This document shows positions 1-8,803 of a stretch of 64,000 bases of DNA, piece after piece (the first letter of the stretch is position 1; each line of letters starts with the position of its first letter). The position numbers and the translations under genes are program-made. This stretch comes from CANDOC01 sp965261725 (GTDB taxonomy: Bacteria > Pseudomonadota > Gammaproteobacteria > Pseudomonadales > Endozoicomonadaceae): assembly GCA_965261725.1 (NCBI GenBank), contig CBDHDU010000043.1:41157-105156 (forward strand), read 5' to 3'. The notes beneath the pieces are model-generated. The model saw only the letters and a list, made by a program, of their open reading frames with translations. It did not search any database and was not told where the DNA came from.

Positions 1-675
1 ATGGAACAGCCCAGAGAGGTCGCTGCATTTCGGCAAAGTATGCTCGAAGAAATTGTTCGCCTGAGACACAGGTTATTACAGCAAGGCTCGCGGGAAACTG
101 ATGTGGCGCGCTGTTGCTTTCTGTACTGTGCGGTGCTTGATGAATTGATTGTTCAGACCCCTTGGGGGCTGCAGGTTAACTGGGAAAGTAACAGCCTTCT
201 CAGTCGTGCTTTTAAAAGAAGAGATGGTGGTGATGTCTTTTATCTGCTGGTAAACCGCGCTTGTCTGCAGCCGGGTCGGCATCTGGATTTTCTGGAACTG
301 GCGTGGGTTTTTATTAATCTGGGGTTTCGTGGTCGCTGTCGTATTGAAGAACAGCATCGAATCAGTGAACTGAATGCCCAGTTGTTTCGGCTGCTGGCAC
401 AGTTTCGTAAATCCGAGCCGTTCAAAAATATTCTGGGTGAAGTCACTACTGGGCTGAAACTGCCGAAGTCACCGTCCTGGTTCTGGCCTTGTATGACACT
501 GTTTCTGGTTATTCTTTTTTCTTCTGCCGGAGCTGGTACCTGGGTCGTGCTACGGCAGGAAAAGCCGCTGGAGCTTTTACATCAGCTTGATGAAAAACAG
601 TGGCCAGTTCCGGATAATCTATTGCGCTCAAATACAGCGGATATTCACCAGACACTGTTTCCCAAAGAGAAATAG
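1..675 (+). CDS. tssL: TssL (DotU/IcmH family) type VI secretion protein, probably 5'-partial
   Basis: TssL is an inner-membrane protein that forms the type VI secretion membrane complex with TssM and TssJ. The visible 224 residues carry the DotU core: a helical cytoplasmic domain with the family hallmark LDELIVQTPWG near residues 47-57, and a single C-terminal membrane segment at about residues 160-185 followed by a short periplasmic tail. Family members usually have another 50-70 residues before the part seen here, so the true start is probably left of the window and the ATG at base 1 may be internal. tssM follows after a 27-base gap, the normal tssL-tssM order. No peptidoglycan-binding OmpA domain is fused to the C-terminus. 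Confidence 0.88.
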   Translation: MEQPREVAAFRQSMLEEIVRLRHRLLQQGSRETDVARCCFLYCAVLDELIVQTPWGLQVNWESNSLLSRAFKRRDGGDVFYLLVNRACLQPGRHLDFLELAWVFINLGFRGRCRIEEQHRISELNAQLFRLLAQFRKSEPFKNILGEVTTGLKLPKSPSWFWPCMTLFLVILFSSAGAGTWVVLRQEKPLELLHQLDEKQWPVPDNLLRSNTADIHQTLFPKEK

Positions 676-702
676 TCATCGTGCTCACACTTTTACCATG
701 AG

Positions 703-3700
703 ATGGCAATAATGGGGACTGCGCTCAGAACAGCGGTCAGTCGCTGCATTACATTTTTGGTTTTGCTGCTGTTGCTGGCCGGTATTATCTGGCTGGTATT
801 CAGCTTCTGGCGCTATCAGGGCTTACTGATACTGCTCGGCGTAGCCGTTGTTGCCGCAGTGATAGGGATGGTGGTGTTTTTTATCCGCCGTAATCGCCGT
901 GAAGAAGTTGATCCCGAAAGAATTGCACTGGAGATACAAAAACGACGGGTTAACGATTATTTTAAAGCCTGCATGAAACGCCTGAAAAAGAAATTCGGGC
1001 GACGTTGGGATGTTTACAGTCAGCCGTGGTTTCTTATTGCTGGGGAAGCTCTGGCTGGGAAGCGCACCTTGCTGCGCAGTATGGGGCTCGAAAGTATGGA
1101 GTCTCCGGACTATGCCGGTGTCGCGTGTACCCTCTGGATAAACGAAGATATTCTTGTTGTTGAGCTGGCCGCCCGCTGCTTTGAGGAAGAACGCAGTGAG
1201 CTACGGCAGCATATTATGTATCTGCTGCGGCGCAAGCGTCCGCGCCAGCCCCTGAATGGTATTCTACAAAGCCTTCGCTTGAATGATGTATGTGGTCAGA
1301 CCCGTGATGACATCAATATTCGTGGTGAAATGCTGCGTCAGCGGCTGACGGAAATTAATAACAGTCTGGATATGAATTTGCCGGTTTATCTGTTGTTTAA
1401 TCAGGCAGATCATCTGGCTGATTTATATGAGTCAGTCAGCGGCTGGTTAGGCGAAGAACTTGAACAACCTCTGGGAGATTTCCGTACCGCCAATGATGCC
1501 AGTGAACTGGTAACCGAATGGTTTGAAAATTCATGGCACCGGCTGATCAATCAGGTTGCCATGCGGTTCCGGCAAAGCCTGCATAATGATCATTTTCCCG
1601 AGCGTAAGCCATCGGTTATGGCATTGCCGCTACAGATGGCACTGGCAGGCCCGTGTATTCAGAACCTGATGGAATCGCTGTTGTCGACATCTGTCCTGTA
1701 TAAGCCGCTGCGGATACAGGGTTATATGTTAACCAGCTGCAGTCAGGATGGTGAGCGGGTTGATCTACTGAGTCGGCATCTGGCTGGTGAATATGGTTTT
1801 TCATCACGTTCGGTTACGATGACCGGCATTGCCAGTCACCAGTTATTTGCCCGTACTATTCCCCATTTGATATTGAAGCCCTGTGCTCCGCTTGCGGGCT
1901 TCAACGAACGTTCAGAGCGACTGTTTCAGATTTTTCGCATTTCGGCTTACACCCTGTTATTGCTGGCGGGCAGTAGTTTTATAGGCTGGGTATTACTCAG
2001 CTTGTGGCATGAAGATGAACTACGCGGTGAAACCCTGTCGAGACTGGTCGTTTATAATGCTGAAATGACCGAACAGGTGAAACATAAAGATAATGACATT
2101 ATCAACCTGATCAGCCTTTTAGCCTACTTACGACAAACCTACGAAGATTATCGTCACCAGCCTGACTGGTATATGTTCCGGCCGTTACTTGAACGCGAGA
2201 CAGGGGTTGCACTCAAAAGCAGTTACCATATTCAACTGAAGGAACTACTGCTACCGCGGGCAATAGCAATGACGGAGCAGTTTATTCGTGACCAGATAAA
2301 AGCTGAAAACCCGGTAGAATTATTACAGGGGGTTGTGCTTTATCAGATGTTGTTTGATGAGTCGGAATTAATCATCGGTGATCTGTCGCCATTTCTGGTC
2401 GAACGGTTTCAGTGTAATACTCTGCCAGAGTCTGCGGTTGAACAGCTGGAAGCATTGATTCGCGATTTATTTAAAGAGCAGGGCTACCCGACCTTTTTAC
2501 CGAATAGCCAGCTGCTGACTGAAAGTCATACCAAGCTGAACAGTTACCCGGAAGATTTGCTGGCCTATCTCTGGCTAAGAAACCAGCCGAAAAATGCTAA
2601 AAGGCTGAATACTGCGACCCTGCTTGGCAGTCATTTCAAGGATATTTTTTATCTTGCGCCTGAAGCGAAAGAGTTGCCGCAGGTATTTATGCGAGAGCGT
2701 TTCAGACAGCTCGATTTAAGTTATCAGTCCAAAACGCTCAATCACACGCAAGATTATTATGAGCGCCTGCATGATATTCCGGCTGATTCCAGAAGCCGCC
2801 CCGAGGAATTGCAGTATGATGTTGATCTTTCCCGACGGGTATCTGAGCGCTACTTCGATGACTACATCACCCACTGGCAGAAAGTACTCGGTGCTGTGCG
2901 GGTTAATTATTTCCATTCATTAACGGAAATGCGGACGGCATTTAAATTACTGAGTGCCAAGGACACTTCACCGCTACAGCAGATATTTGAAGTCACCGTC
3001 GATAATACCCGGCTGGTTGATACCAAGAGTAAAGATAAGAAACCGGGGGAAAAGGGAGCTGAAGGCGCAGGTGAAAGCAAAGGTGAGGTAGCTAAAAGGT
3101 TATTGCCTGAGCAAAGTAAGGAAAATGTTGAAGCTGCAGATAAAGCACTGCAGTCTCTTTCCAGAAAGCTGAAGCCAGCAGAGGCACTCGAAGTACGGGT
3201 AGACAACACGTTTCAGCCTTATCGGGTCATGGTTGCAAGCAGCAAGGATTCAGCAGGTAGTCTCGGGGCGCAGATCCAGCAGCAAATGCAGAAACTGTAT
3301 GAGTATGTCAGCAAGGTTGTTGAAGCTGATTATCCGGGTGAATCGGCTTTTAAACAGGCATCAGCCCATGCTGCTGGCAAGAAAGATCCATTATCAGAAT
3401 TGCGTCGTCTGGCCGGGCTGGCACCGGACCCGGTATCACACTGGTTATACAATATGTGTGATCAATGCTGGGCACAGTTACTACAGCAGACCCATGGCTG
3501 GATTAATGACCGCTGGCAGGTTGACCTCTATCCTGAGTGGGAACGGACAATGGGAGGATTCTTTCCATTCAACGTGACCAGTAAACGAGAAGTCGATATT
3601 AATAACTTCATTGATTTCTTAAAACCGGGTGGTCATTTTGATACGTTTTTCAAAAAGCATCTGCAACCTTTTGTAATTAACCGGGATGGGAAAATGAAGC

Positions 3701-3873
3701 TGGGTTCTTTTGATGGCAAGCAGGTTGCCATTGCAGAATCAACCATCTCCCAGCTGCAGTTGCTGAAAACAATCCAGCACCGCTTTTTCCCTGTCAGTGA
3801 CGGCAAACTGTCGATTAGTTACAGCTTAAGGGAATCTTATCTGACACCCAAACACCCAGGAAGCAGCAGTTGA
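703..3873 (+). CDS. tssM: TssM (IcmF family) type VI secretion protein, C-terminally truncated
   Basis: TssM is the large inner-membrane scaffold that bridges TssL to the outer-membrane lipoprotein TssJ. Two N-terminal membrane segments (about residues 15-35 and 41-62) precede the cytoplasmic NTPase-like domain. Its P-loop reads GEALAGKR (114-121), so the Thr/Ser after the Lys is replaced by Arg. A third membrane segment near residues 421-441 leads into the long periplasmic domain. The protein stops after 1056 residues with the odd tail HPGSSS. The expected last 120 residues lie separately downstream at 4357-4719. Joining them at the SYSLRE/YLTPK repeat gives about 1165 residues, a usual TssM length. 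The start could also be the ATG at 712; neither has a clear ribosome site. Residues 767-800 hold a Lys/Glu-rich linker. Confidence 0.9.
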   Translation: MAIMGTALRTAVSRCITFLVLLLLLAGIIWLVFSFWRYQGLLILLGVAVVAAVIGMVVFFIRRNRREEVDPERIALEIQKRRVNDYFKACMKRLKKKFGRRWDVYSQPWFLIAGEALAGKRTLLRSMGLESMESPDYAGVACTLWINEDILVVELAARCFEEERSELRQHIMYLLRRKRPRQPLNGILQSLRLNDVCGQTRDDINIRGEMLRQRLTEINNSLDMNLPVYLLFNQADHLADLYESVSGWLGEELEQPLGDFRTANDASELVTEWFENSWHRLINQVAMRFRQSLHNDHFPERKPSVMALPLQMALAGPCIQNLMESLLSTSVLYKPLRIQGYMLTSCSQDGERVDLLSRHLAGEYGFSSRSVTMTGIASHQLFARTIPHLILKPCAPLAGFNERSERLFQIFRISAYTLLLLAGSSFIGWVLLSLWHEDELRGETLSRLVVYNAEMTEQVKHKDNDIINLISLLAYLRQTYEDYRHQPDWYMFRPLLERETGVALKSSYHIQLKELLLPRAIAMTEQFIRDQIKAENPVELLQGVVLYQMLFDESELIIGDLSPFLVERFQCNTLPESAVEQLEALIRDLFKEQGYPTFLPNSQLLTESHTKLNSYPEDLLAYLWLRNQPKNAKRLNTATLLGSHFKDIFYLAPEAKELPQVFMRERFRQLDLSYQSKTLNHTQDYYERLHDIPADSRSRPEELQYDVDLSRRVSERYFDDYITHWQKVLGAVRVNYFHSLTEMRTAFKLLSAKDTSPLQQIFEVTVDNTRLVDTKSKDKKPGEKGAEGAGESKGEVAKRLLPEQSKENVEAADKALQSLSRKLKPAEALEVRVDNTFQPYRVMVASSKDSAGSLGAQIQQQMQKLYEYVSKVVEADYPGESAFKQASAHAAGKKDPLSELRRLAGLAPDPVSHWLYNMCDQCWAQLLQQTHGWINDRWQVDLYPEWERTMGGFFPFNVTSKREVDINNFIDFLKPGGHFDTFFKKHLQPFVINRDGKMKLGSFDGKQVAIAESTISQLQLLKTIQHRFFPVSDGKLSISYSLRESYLTPKHPGSSS

Positions 3874-4356
3874 ATTATGCTCATGGTCCGCGCTTTACTA
3901 TGCTGGAGCTGGACAAGAATATAATGGTCAGTCGTTTTATTTATGAGATCAGTTGAATGACTATATGCTTGCTCAAGACGGATGTGTCAGTTGTTGATTG
4001 ATTTACAGAGAGGTAAATCTCATTTGATAAAACTGGACTAAAGTCGCATATGACGACTTCTGTATTCCTGCGCACAGGCAGTGCCGTTATGTTTCCACTG
4101 TACGCTAATGAACTGCACTTGATTAATAAAGTACCAAGGGATAGCGGTAGTTCCGCTAAAAGGTAGCACTATACATCTACAGTCGTATTCAACAAAAAAA
4201 CTGAATGGCTGCCAAGTGAATTAACCTGGTGGCCTGGCGGTTCTTAAATATCCGATCGTTGCTGAAACAAATACAGAATAGTGATTCTCGCCTCGCTAAT
4301 GCGTTATTCGCCTATGTCAGTGGGCGCTGGCAGTTTGAGTTACAGCTTGAGGGAAG
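3815..4356 (+). repeat. Degraded duplicate(s) of the tssM 3' end
   Basis: From about 3825 to 4095 the sequence follows the tssM tail at 4335-4785 in order, but with many small and medium deletions. Shared blocks include ttgaattatgctcatggtcc, gaatataatggtcag, gactatatgcttg, caagacgg, aggtaaatc, atttgataaaac and gcgcacaggcagtg. The stretch 4096-4340 has weaker, insertion-like matches to the same tail (gtacgcta, ccgctaaaa, ctgaatggc, gtcagtgggcgctggc), which may be a second, worse copy. No reading frame survives. This explains the gene-free gap after tssM. It is either a decayed tandem duplication or a sequencing/assembly error. Confidence 0.7.
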
Positions 4357-4719
4357 GCTTATCTGACACCCAAAGCAACGCGCTTTACTCTGGAGGACAG
4401 TAGTCAGCAGTTGAATTATGCTCATGGTCCAAGACTCTGGCGCAATTTCACCTGGCCGGTACGCTATGCTGAAGTGCCGCTAAAAAGCACATTTCTGAAT
4501 GGCGAGCTGGTGGTTTCGACAAAAGAATATAATGGTCAGTGGGCGCTGGCGCGTTTTATTTATGATTGCAAGATCAGTCAGAATGCGGATGGTGCTGACT
4601 ATATGCTTGATTGTAAGCAAGACGGATACAGTGTTCAGTTGTTGTTGAACTACGATGGCAAGGTAAATCCATTTGATAAAACATTGCTGACTAAAGTCAA
4701 ACTGCCTTCCAAAATCTGA
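4351..4719 (+). pseudogene. tssM: Stranded C-terminal 120 residues of TssM
   Basis: This frame is open from 4351 and encodes YLTPKATRF... through to KVKLPSKI, the tail domain that TssM uses next to TssJ. It has no plausible start of its own; the first start-like codon is the TTG at 4411, without a ribosome site. The SYSLRE motif just upstream (around 4339-4356) is one base out of frame with the rest (gaaggcttat here against gaatcttat at 3840-3850). Fusing tssM at that motif to this segment restores a single ordinary TssM. I read it as the true tssM 3' end cut off by the degraded repeat rather than as a separate gene. Confidence 0.7.
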
Positions 4720-4819
4720 TATTTGACGACTCTCACTGTATCGGTATATGCGCACAGGCAGTGGCAGGTGAGAGTGTTATGTTTTTGCGTAAATGACAGA
4801 CTGATAAGGAACAGTACTC

Positions 4820-5221
4820 ATGAAAGCGACAACTCGCTGGGTTCAGGGAATGGAAATTGCCGCTAAAACTGAATCTGATTTTGATCTGCTAATGGATGGG
4901 TCAACCAAGGCAGGTCCAAGCCCGATGGAACTGGTTCTGGCCGGTGTCGGCGGCTGTAGCTCCATTGATGTTACCGATATTCTGACCACCATGCGTCAGG
5001 ATTTTGATAGTTGTGAAGCAGAACTGACCACTGAACGTGCAGAATCAGCACCGCGGGTTTTCACCAAAATGCATGTTAACTTCGTCGTGACTGGCCGTGA
5101 GCTGAGTGAGAAAAAGGTTGCCAAGGCGGTTGAACTGTCTATGACTAAATACTGTTCAGTAGCACTGATGCTGAACAAAAGTGTTGAGATGAGCTGGAGC
5201 CACGAAGTACGCAACGTCTGA
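4820..5221 (+). CDS. OsmC family protein (YhfA-like)
   Basis: A 133-residue OsmC/Ohr-fold protein. These small homodimeric enzymes use a pair of reactive cysteines in peroxide reduction or related thiol chemistry. The two expected cysteines are present: one in GVGGCSSIDV (about residue 46) and one in TKYCSVALML (about residue 114). The short length, the MKATTRWVQGM opening and the SPMELVLAGVGGC motif fit the YhfA branch rather than Ohr or OsmC proper; substrate and role of that branch are not settled. An AAGGA ribosome site lies 10 bases before the ATG. The gene stands alone between the tssM tail and the convergent frd operon, with a hairpin after its stop. Confidence 0.85.
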   Translation: MKATTRWVQGMEIAAKTESDFDLLMDGSTKAGPSPMELVLAGVGGCSSIDVTDILTTMRQDFDSCEAELTTERAESAPRVFTKMHVNFVVTGRELSEKKVAKAVELSMTKYCSVALMLNKSVEMSWSHEVRNV

Positions 5222-5230
5222 TTAAAGGCG

Positions 5231-5257
5231 ATGACTGGAAGTACTGCTTCCAGTCAT
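5231..5257. terminator. Hairpin between convergent osmC-like gene and frdD
   Basis: A perfect 11-bp inverted repeat (atgactggaag ... cttccagtcat) with a 5-base loop lies 9 bases after the OsmC-family stop and just before the end of frdD on the other strand. There is no strong T-run, so termination strength is uncertain; its placement between converging genes suggests a shared terminator. Confidence 0.55.
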
Positions 5258-5262
5258 ACTAA

Positions 5263-5628
5263 TTAAACGACAAGAATAAGTACGAGGCAGGCAATACTCA
5301 GGGTAAAAGCAATACCGTAGCAGAGTAGCTTGATTCCGGGACCGGGATGATATCCAAAATCATGCAGGCTGTGATAAATACGGTGTACGCAATGCCAGAA
5401 GGTCAGGGCAATAATAACCAGTAATAACAGTTTCCCGATCAGGGTTCCGGCAAAGCCCAGCATTCTTTCATAGTCGAGAATCTCTGCCGGTAAAATGCCG
5501 AGCGGAATTAATATTCCGATAACGAGCACCAGTATTGGCGTAATAAAAGCAGTTACTACCCCACCGGCACCAAATAACGACCAGAAAAAAGGTTCGTTGT
5601 GTTTCCACTGCATCTGATCTTCATTCAT
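5263..5628 (-). CDS. frdD: Fumarate reductase subunit D (membrane anchor)
   Basis: FrdD is the second membrane anchor of quinol:fumarate reductase; with FrdC it binds menaquinol and holds FrdAB at the cytoplasmic face of the inner membrane. The 121-residue product has three hydrophobic segments and the family motif KHNEPFFWSLFGAGG near the N-terminus. I start it at the ATG at 5628 (MNEDQM), one base after the frdC stop, where GGGGAG lies 6-7 bases upstream; the upstream extension in frame is inside frdC. It is the last gene of frdABCD, which is transcribed leftwards and tightly packed. Confidence 0.93.
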   Translation of the reverse strand: MNEDQMQWKHNEPFFWSLFGAGGVVTAFITPILVLVIGILIPLGILPAEILDYERMLGFAGTLIGKLLLLVIIALTFWHCVHRIYHSLHDFGYHPGPGIKLLCYGIAFTLSIACLVLILVV

Positions 5629-5629
5629 T

Positions 5630-6022
5630 TTACACTCCCCACACAGCAGCAATCAGAACCACAATGGACACTAGTGCCATGCCCCCAAGGTGTGTTCGGG
5701 TGATAAGCTGAGCTGAAACCTTCTTTTCTCCAACCTGCAAATGCATAGCTTTGGGAGCCGCGTGAAACCATGTCCAGCTATGATAAAGCGCCAATAGCAG
5801 GGTGATAAAACTGAAGCCAATCATCAATGGGTTTGACTGGCTGTTCACCCAGCCTTCCCAGGATTGCGGGCTTTTCACCAGACAGCCTAGGCCGACTAAC
5901 AGATTCAACGTCCACAGCCCGATAAAAAGGCTGCTCATTTCCCGAATCATATAGTTACGGTACCAGGGATGTTTTAAATACCAGGTACGTGACATCTGGC
6001 GGTGATAAGGACGACGAGTCAT
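5630..6022 (-). CDS. frdC: Fumarate reductase subunit C (membrane anchor)
   Basis: FrdC is the first membrane anchor of fumarate reductase, 130 residues with three transmembrane segments. The N-terminal RRPYHRQMSRTWYLKHPWYRNYMIRE stretch is typical of FrdC and keeps a Glu at position 28, matching the quinol-site Glu29 of the E. coli subunit. The start overlaps the frdB stop by four bases (ATGA), implying translational coupling. Together with FrdD it would deliver electrons from menaquinol to the FrdB iron-sulfur chain during fumarate respiration. Confidence 0.93.
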   Translation of the reverse strand: MTRRPYHRQMSRTWYLKHPWYRNYMIREMSSLFIGLWTLNLLVGLGCLVKSPQSWEGWVNSQSNPLMIGFSFITLLLALYHSWTWFHAAPKAMHLQVGEKKVSAQLITRTHLGGMALVSIVVLIAAVWGV

Positions 6023-6801
6023 GGTCGCACCTCTTCTTTATCTGAGCTTTTATTTGAGCGAGGAAACAGAAATGAAAGCGCCCAGTCCTGAGTACCTGTC
6101 GCTTTTTCCTGCTGAATGGCTGCCGCAGGATCAACAGATTTGGGGCAAACTTCAGAGCAGTAGCCGATAAAGGTACAGGTCCAGACTCCGTTTTTATCCT
6201 GCATCACCGCTGTGCGCTGTTCTTTGCCTTTGTCTCGGGAATCGTGGTTATAACGATGTCCCAGCGTCAGGGCGGCAGGCCCGGTAAATAATGGGTTCAG
6301 CCCGAACTGGGGGCAGGCGGAATAGCAAAGCATACAGTTAATACAGGCGGAATATTGTTTGTAACGCATTAACTGGGCAGGTGTCTGTTTATTAACCTGT
6401 GAGGGTGTCGTCTTATGAGTGTCTGCTGCGGCATCAATAATATAGGGCTTTACAGATTCCAGCTTGCGCATGAAGTCTTCGCTATCGACAATCAGGTCTC
6501 GCTCAATAGGAAAGTTTGCCAGCGGTTCAACCTTCATCGAACCCGGATAGTAATCCCTTAAAAATGTTTCGCAGCCCAGCTTTGGCTCGCCATTAATTAC
6601 CATCCCGCAACTGCCACAAACAGCCATTCGGCAGGACCAGCGGTAAGCCAGTGATGAGTCTACTTCATCCTTGATATAAGCGAGTGCATCCAGCATTGAC
6701 CAGCTGTCGTTGTAGGGAATCTCAAATGTCCCGAATGCGGGCTCATTATCAGACTCCGGGTTATAGCGGAGAATCTCCAGCGTTATCGTCGTATCGCTCA
6801 T
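6019..6801 (-). CDS. frdB: Fumarate reductase iron-sulfur subunit
   Basis: FrdB carries three iron-sulfur clusters that pass electrons from the membrane anchors to FrdA. The 2Fe-2S ligands are Cys57, Cys62, Cys65 and Cys77, the same numbering as the E. coli protein. The 4Fe-4S and 3Fe-4S ligands sit in CINCMLCYSACP (153-163) and in CTFIGYCSEVCP (209-219). The 260-residue product is slightly longer than usual because of a Lys/Glu/Asp-rich C-terminal tail. Its start overlaps the frdA stop by four bases, and frdC overlaps its end in the same way. Confidence 0.96.
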   Translation of the reverse strand: MSDTTITLEILRYNPESDNEPAFGTFEIPYNDSWSMLDALAYIKDEVDSSLAYRWSCRMAVCGSCGMVINGEPKLGCETFLRDYYPGSMKVEPLANFPIERDLIVDSEDFMRKLESVKPYIIDAAADTHKTTPSQVNKQTPAQLMRYKQYSACINCMLCYSACPQFGLNPLFTGPAALTLGHRYNHDSRDKGKEQRTAVMQDKNGVWTCTFIGYCSEVCPKSVDPAAAIQQEKATGTQDWALSFLFPRSNKSSDKEEVRP

Positions 6802-8588
6802 AGGTTCTCCTGTTGCTGGTCGTTGGTGGAAGCCGTTTCCGCTGCCTTGCCGTAAGCACGAACACCGGGAGGGTAGCGAGTGATATTGACCGGTTCATAG
6901 GATAGCTGCGGCTGCCCATCATGCTGAAAGGTTACCAGTGAATGCTGTAGATAATCCGTGTCGTTACGCTGGTTATATTCATCCAGCCGTTGGTGGGCTC
7001 CCCGTGATTCTTTCCGGTTGAGCGATGACAGAGCAATCGTTTCGGCAACATCTAAAGATGCTTTCAATTCAAACGCCATCAGCAGCTCAGTATTGAAAAC
7101 ACGGCTCTTATCTTCAATTTTGATATCTGAAAAACGTTGTTTAAGTTCGGTTATTTTATCCAGCCCCTGTTGCATTTCGCTTTGCTGGCGATAGATGCCA
7201 AAAGCGTTTTCCATGGTTTCACACATGGTTTTTCTCAGGGTTGAGACTTTTTCTTTTCCCTGTGCCTGGCGCAGTTTTTCTACCTCATCAATCAGTGCTT
7301 CGCCTTGTTGCTGTAGTTTGTTGAAATCGCTGTTTGGTGTTGCTGCGGCATATTCAGCGGCTTTCTGTCCGGCAACCTTGCCAAATACCACCAGTTCGGC
7401 AAGTGAGTTGGAACCCAGCCGGTTAGCGCCGTGAATCCCTACGCTGGAACATTCACCCACGGCATAGAGTCCGGGCAGGGAGGTTGTTGTCATATCGGTT
7501 CTGATACCGCCCATCGTGTAGTGAGCGGCAGGACGTACCGGAATCGGCTCTCGCGTTGCATCAATCCCCATATAGTTTTTAGCGAGGGACAGAATCATCG
7601 GCAGGCGTTCTTTCAGCTTGGCTTGACCCAGATGATGTAAGTCCAGATGAACCGCATCACCTAATGGTGTTTCAATGGTGCGTCCCTGTCGTTGTTCATG
7701 CCAGAATGCCTGCGACAGTTTATCTCTGGGGCCAAGCTCCATGGTTTTATTCTGGGGCTGCCCCGGTGGTGTTTCCGGCCCCAGCCCGTAATCTTGCAGG
7801 TACCGGTAGCCATCTTTATTCAGCAGAATGCCGCCTTCACCACGACAACCTTCAGTAATCAGAATGCCTGAACCCGGTAACCCTGTCGGGTGATACTGGA
7901 CAAATTCCATATCCTGCAAGGCGACTCCGGCGCGATAAGCCATCGCCATACCGTCACCGGTAACAATGCCGCCATTGGTATTGAACTGAAACAGACGACC
8001 GGCACCACCGGTTGCGAGAATCACTGAGCGAGCCTGAATCAGGAACGGTTCTCCGGTTTTCAATTCAATAGCGACCAGACCCTGACAGCGACCGTCTTCG
8101 ATAACCAAATTGACGGCAAAGAATTCATCACAGCGTTTAATGGAAGGGTATTTCAGGGATGTCTGAAACAGCGTATGCAGCATGTGAAACCCGGTTTTGT
8201 CGGCGGCAAACCAGGTCCGTTCAATTTTCATGCCGCCAAATGCCCGTACGTTGGTATTGCCATCACTTTTGCGTGACCATGGGCAACCCCAGTGTTCCAG
8301 CTGAATCATTTCCTCTGTGGCATGTTCAACAAAGTAGTCGACAGTATCCTGATTACACAACCAGTCGCCCCCGGAGACTGTATCCTGAAAGTGATGTTCC
8401 AGTGAGTCATGATCCTGAATTACCCCGGCCGATCCACCTTCCGCAGCCACGGTGTGACTTCGCATCGGGTAAACTTTTGATACCAGAGTGATTTCGAGAT
8501 CAGGGCTGGATTCTGCAGCAGCAATGGCTGCTCTTAACCCGGCGCCCCCGGCTCCGATAATTGCAATATCAGTTTTCAGGACCTGCAT
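6798..8588 (-). CDS. frdA: Fumarate reductase flavoprotein subunit
   Basis: FrdA reduces fumarate to succinate with covalently bound FAD. The 596-residue product has the dinucleotide motif GAGGAG at 12-17 and the FAD-linking His45 in PMRSHTVAAEGG. It also has long stretches shared with enterobacterial FrdA, such as FGGMKIERTWFAADKTGFHML and GPRDKLSQAFWHE, and these favour FrdA over SdhA. I chose the ATG at 8588 (MQVLKTDIAIIG), which matches the family start, with AGAGGA about 14 bases upstream; an in-frame extension to 8627 exists but does not align. It is the first gene of frdABCD. The divergent neighbour is the metal cluster, and no FNR box was found in the shared region. Confidence 0.96.
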   Translation of the reverse strand: MQVLKTDIAIIGAGGAGLRAAIAAAESSPDLEITLVSKVYPMRSHTVAAEGGSAGVIQDHDSLEHHFQDTVSGGDWLCNQDTVDYFVEHATEEMIQLEHWGCPWSRKSDGNTNVRAFGGMKIERTWFAADKTGFHMLHTLFQTSLKYPSIKRCDEFFAVNLVIEDGRCQGLVAIELKTGEPFLIQARSVILATGGAGRLFQFNTNGGIVTGDGMAMAYRAGVALQDMEFVQYHPTGLPGSGILITEGCRGEGGILLNKDGYRYLQDYGLGPETPPGQPQNKTMELGPRDKLSQAFWHEQRQGRTIETPLGDAVHLDLHHLGQAKLKERLPMILSLAKNYMGIDATREPIPVRPAAHYTMGGIRTDMTTTSLPGLYAVGECSSVGIHGANRLGSNSLAELVVFGKVAGQKAAEYAAATPNSDFNKLQQQGEALIDEVEKLRQAQGKEKVSTLRKTMCETMENAFGIYRQQSEMQQGLDKITELKQRFSDIKIEDKSRVFNTELLMAFELKASLDVAETIALSSLNRKESRGAHQRLDEYNQRNDTDYLQHSLVTFQHDGQPQLSYEPVNITRYPPGVRAYGKAAETASTNDQQQENL

Positions 8589-8732
8589 ATATAGAGTGTC
8601 CTCTGTTGACGATAGTTGTTGTCGCAATGCTGCTTATGCAGATTTTATTTTTAGCCTAATGGCGGAGCTTTGCGGAAAATACGCGTTTTCATTCTCATCT
8701 GATGACCCGCCGCTACAGGTAAGATAGAATTC

Positions 8733-8755
8733 GAAAATGTTATAGTGTAACGTTT
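8733..8755. promoter_or_regulatory. Putative Zur box
   Basis: The sequence gaaaatgttatagtgtaac followed by gttt is an imperfect palindrome (AATGTTAT-AGT-GTAACGTT, 6 of 8 arm positions paired). It closely resembles the gammaproteobacterial Zur operator, which centres on TGTTATA-n-TATAACA. It lies 49 bases before the first gene of the His-rich metal cluster and 145 bases before frdA on the other strand. Zinc-dependent repression of the rightward cluster is the inference; the match was made by eye. Confidence 0.55.
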
Positions 8756-8803
8756 ATTGTTAGTTTTGCCCTTTGCCAGCCCCTAGGCAGATAAGCTCTG
8801 AAC

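Noticed and set aside
8590..8732. Search for an FNR box in front of frdA
   Set aside because: No TTGAT-N4-ATCAA-like site was found by eye in the divergent region.
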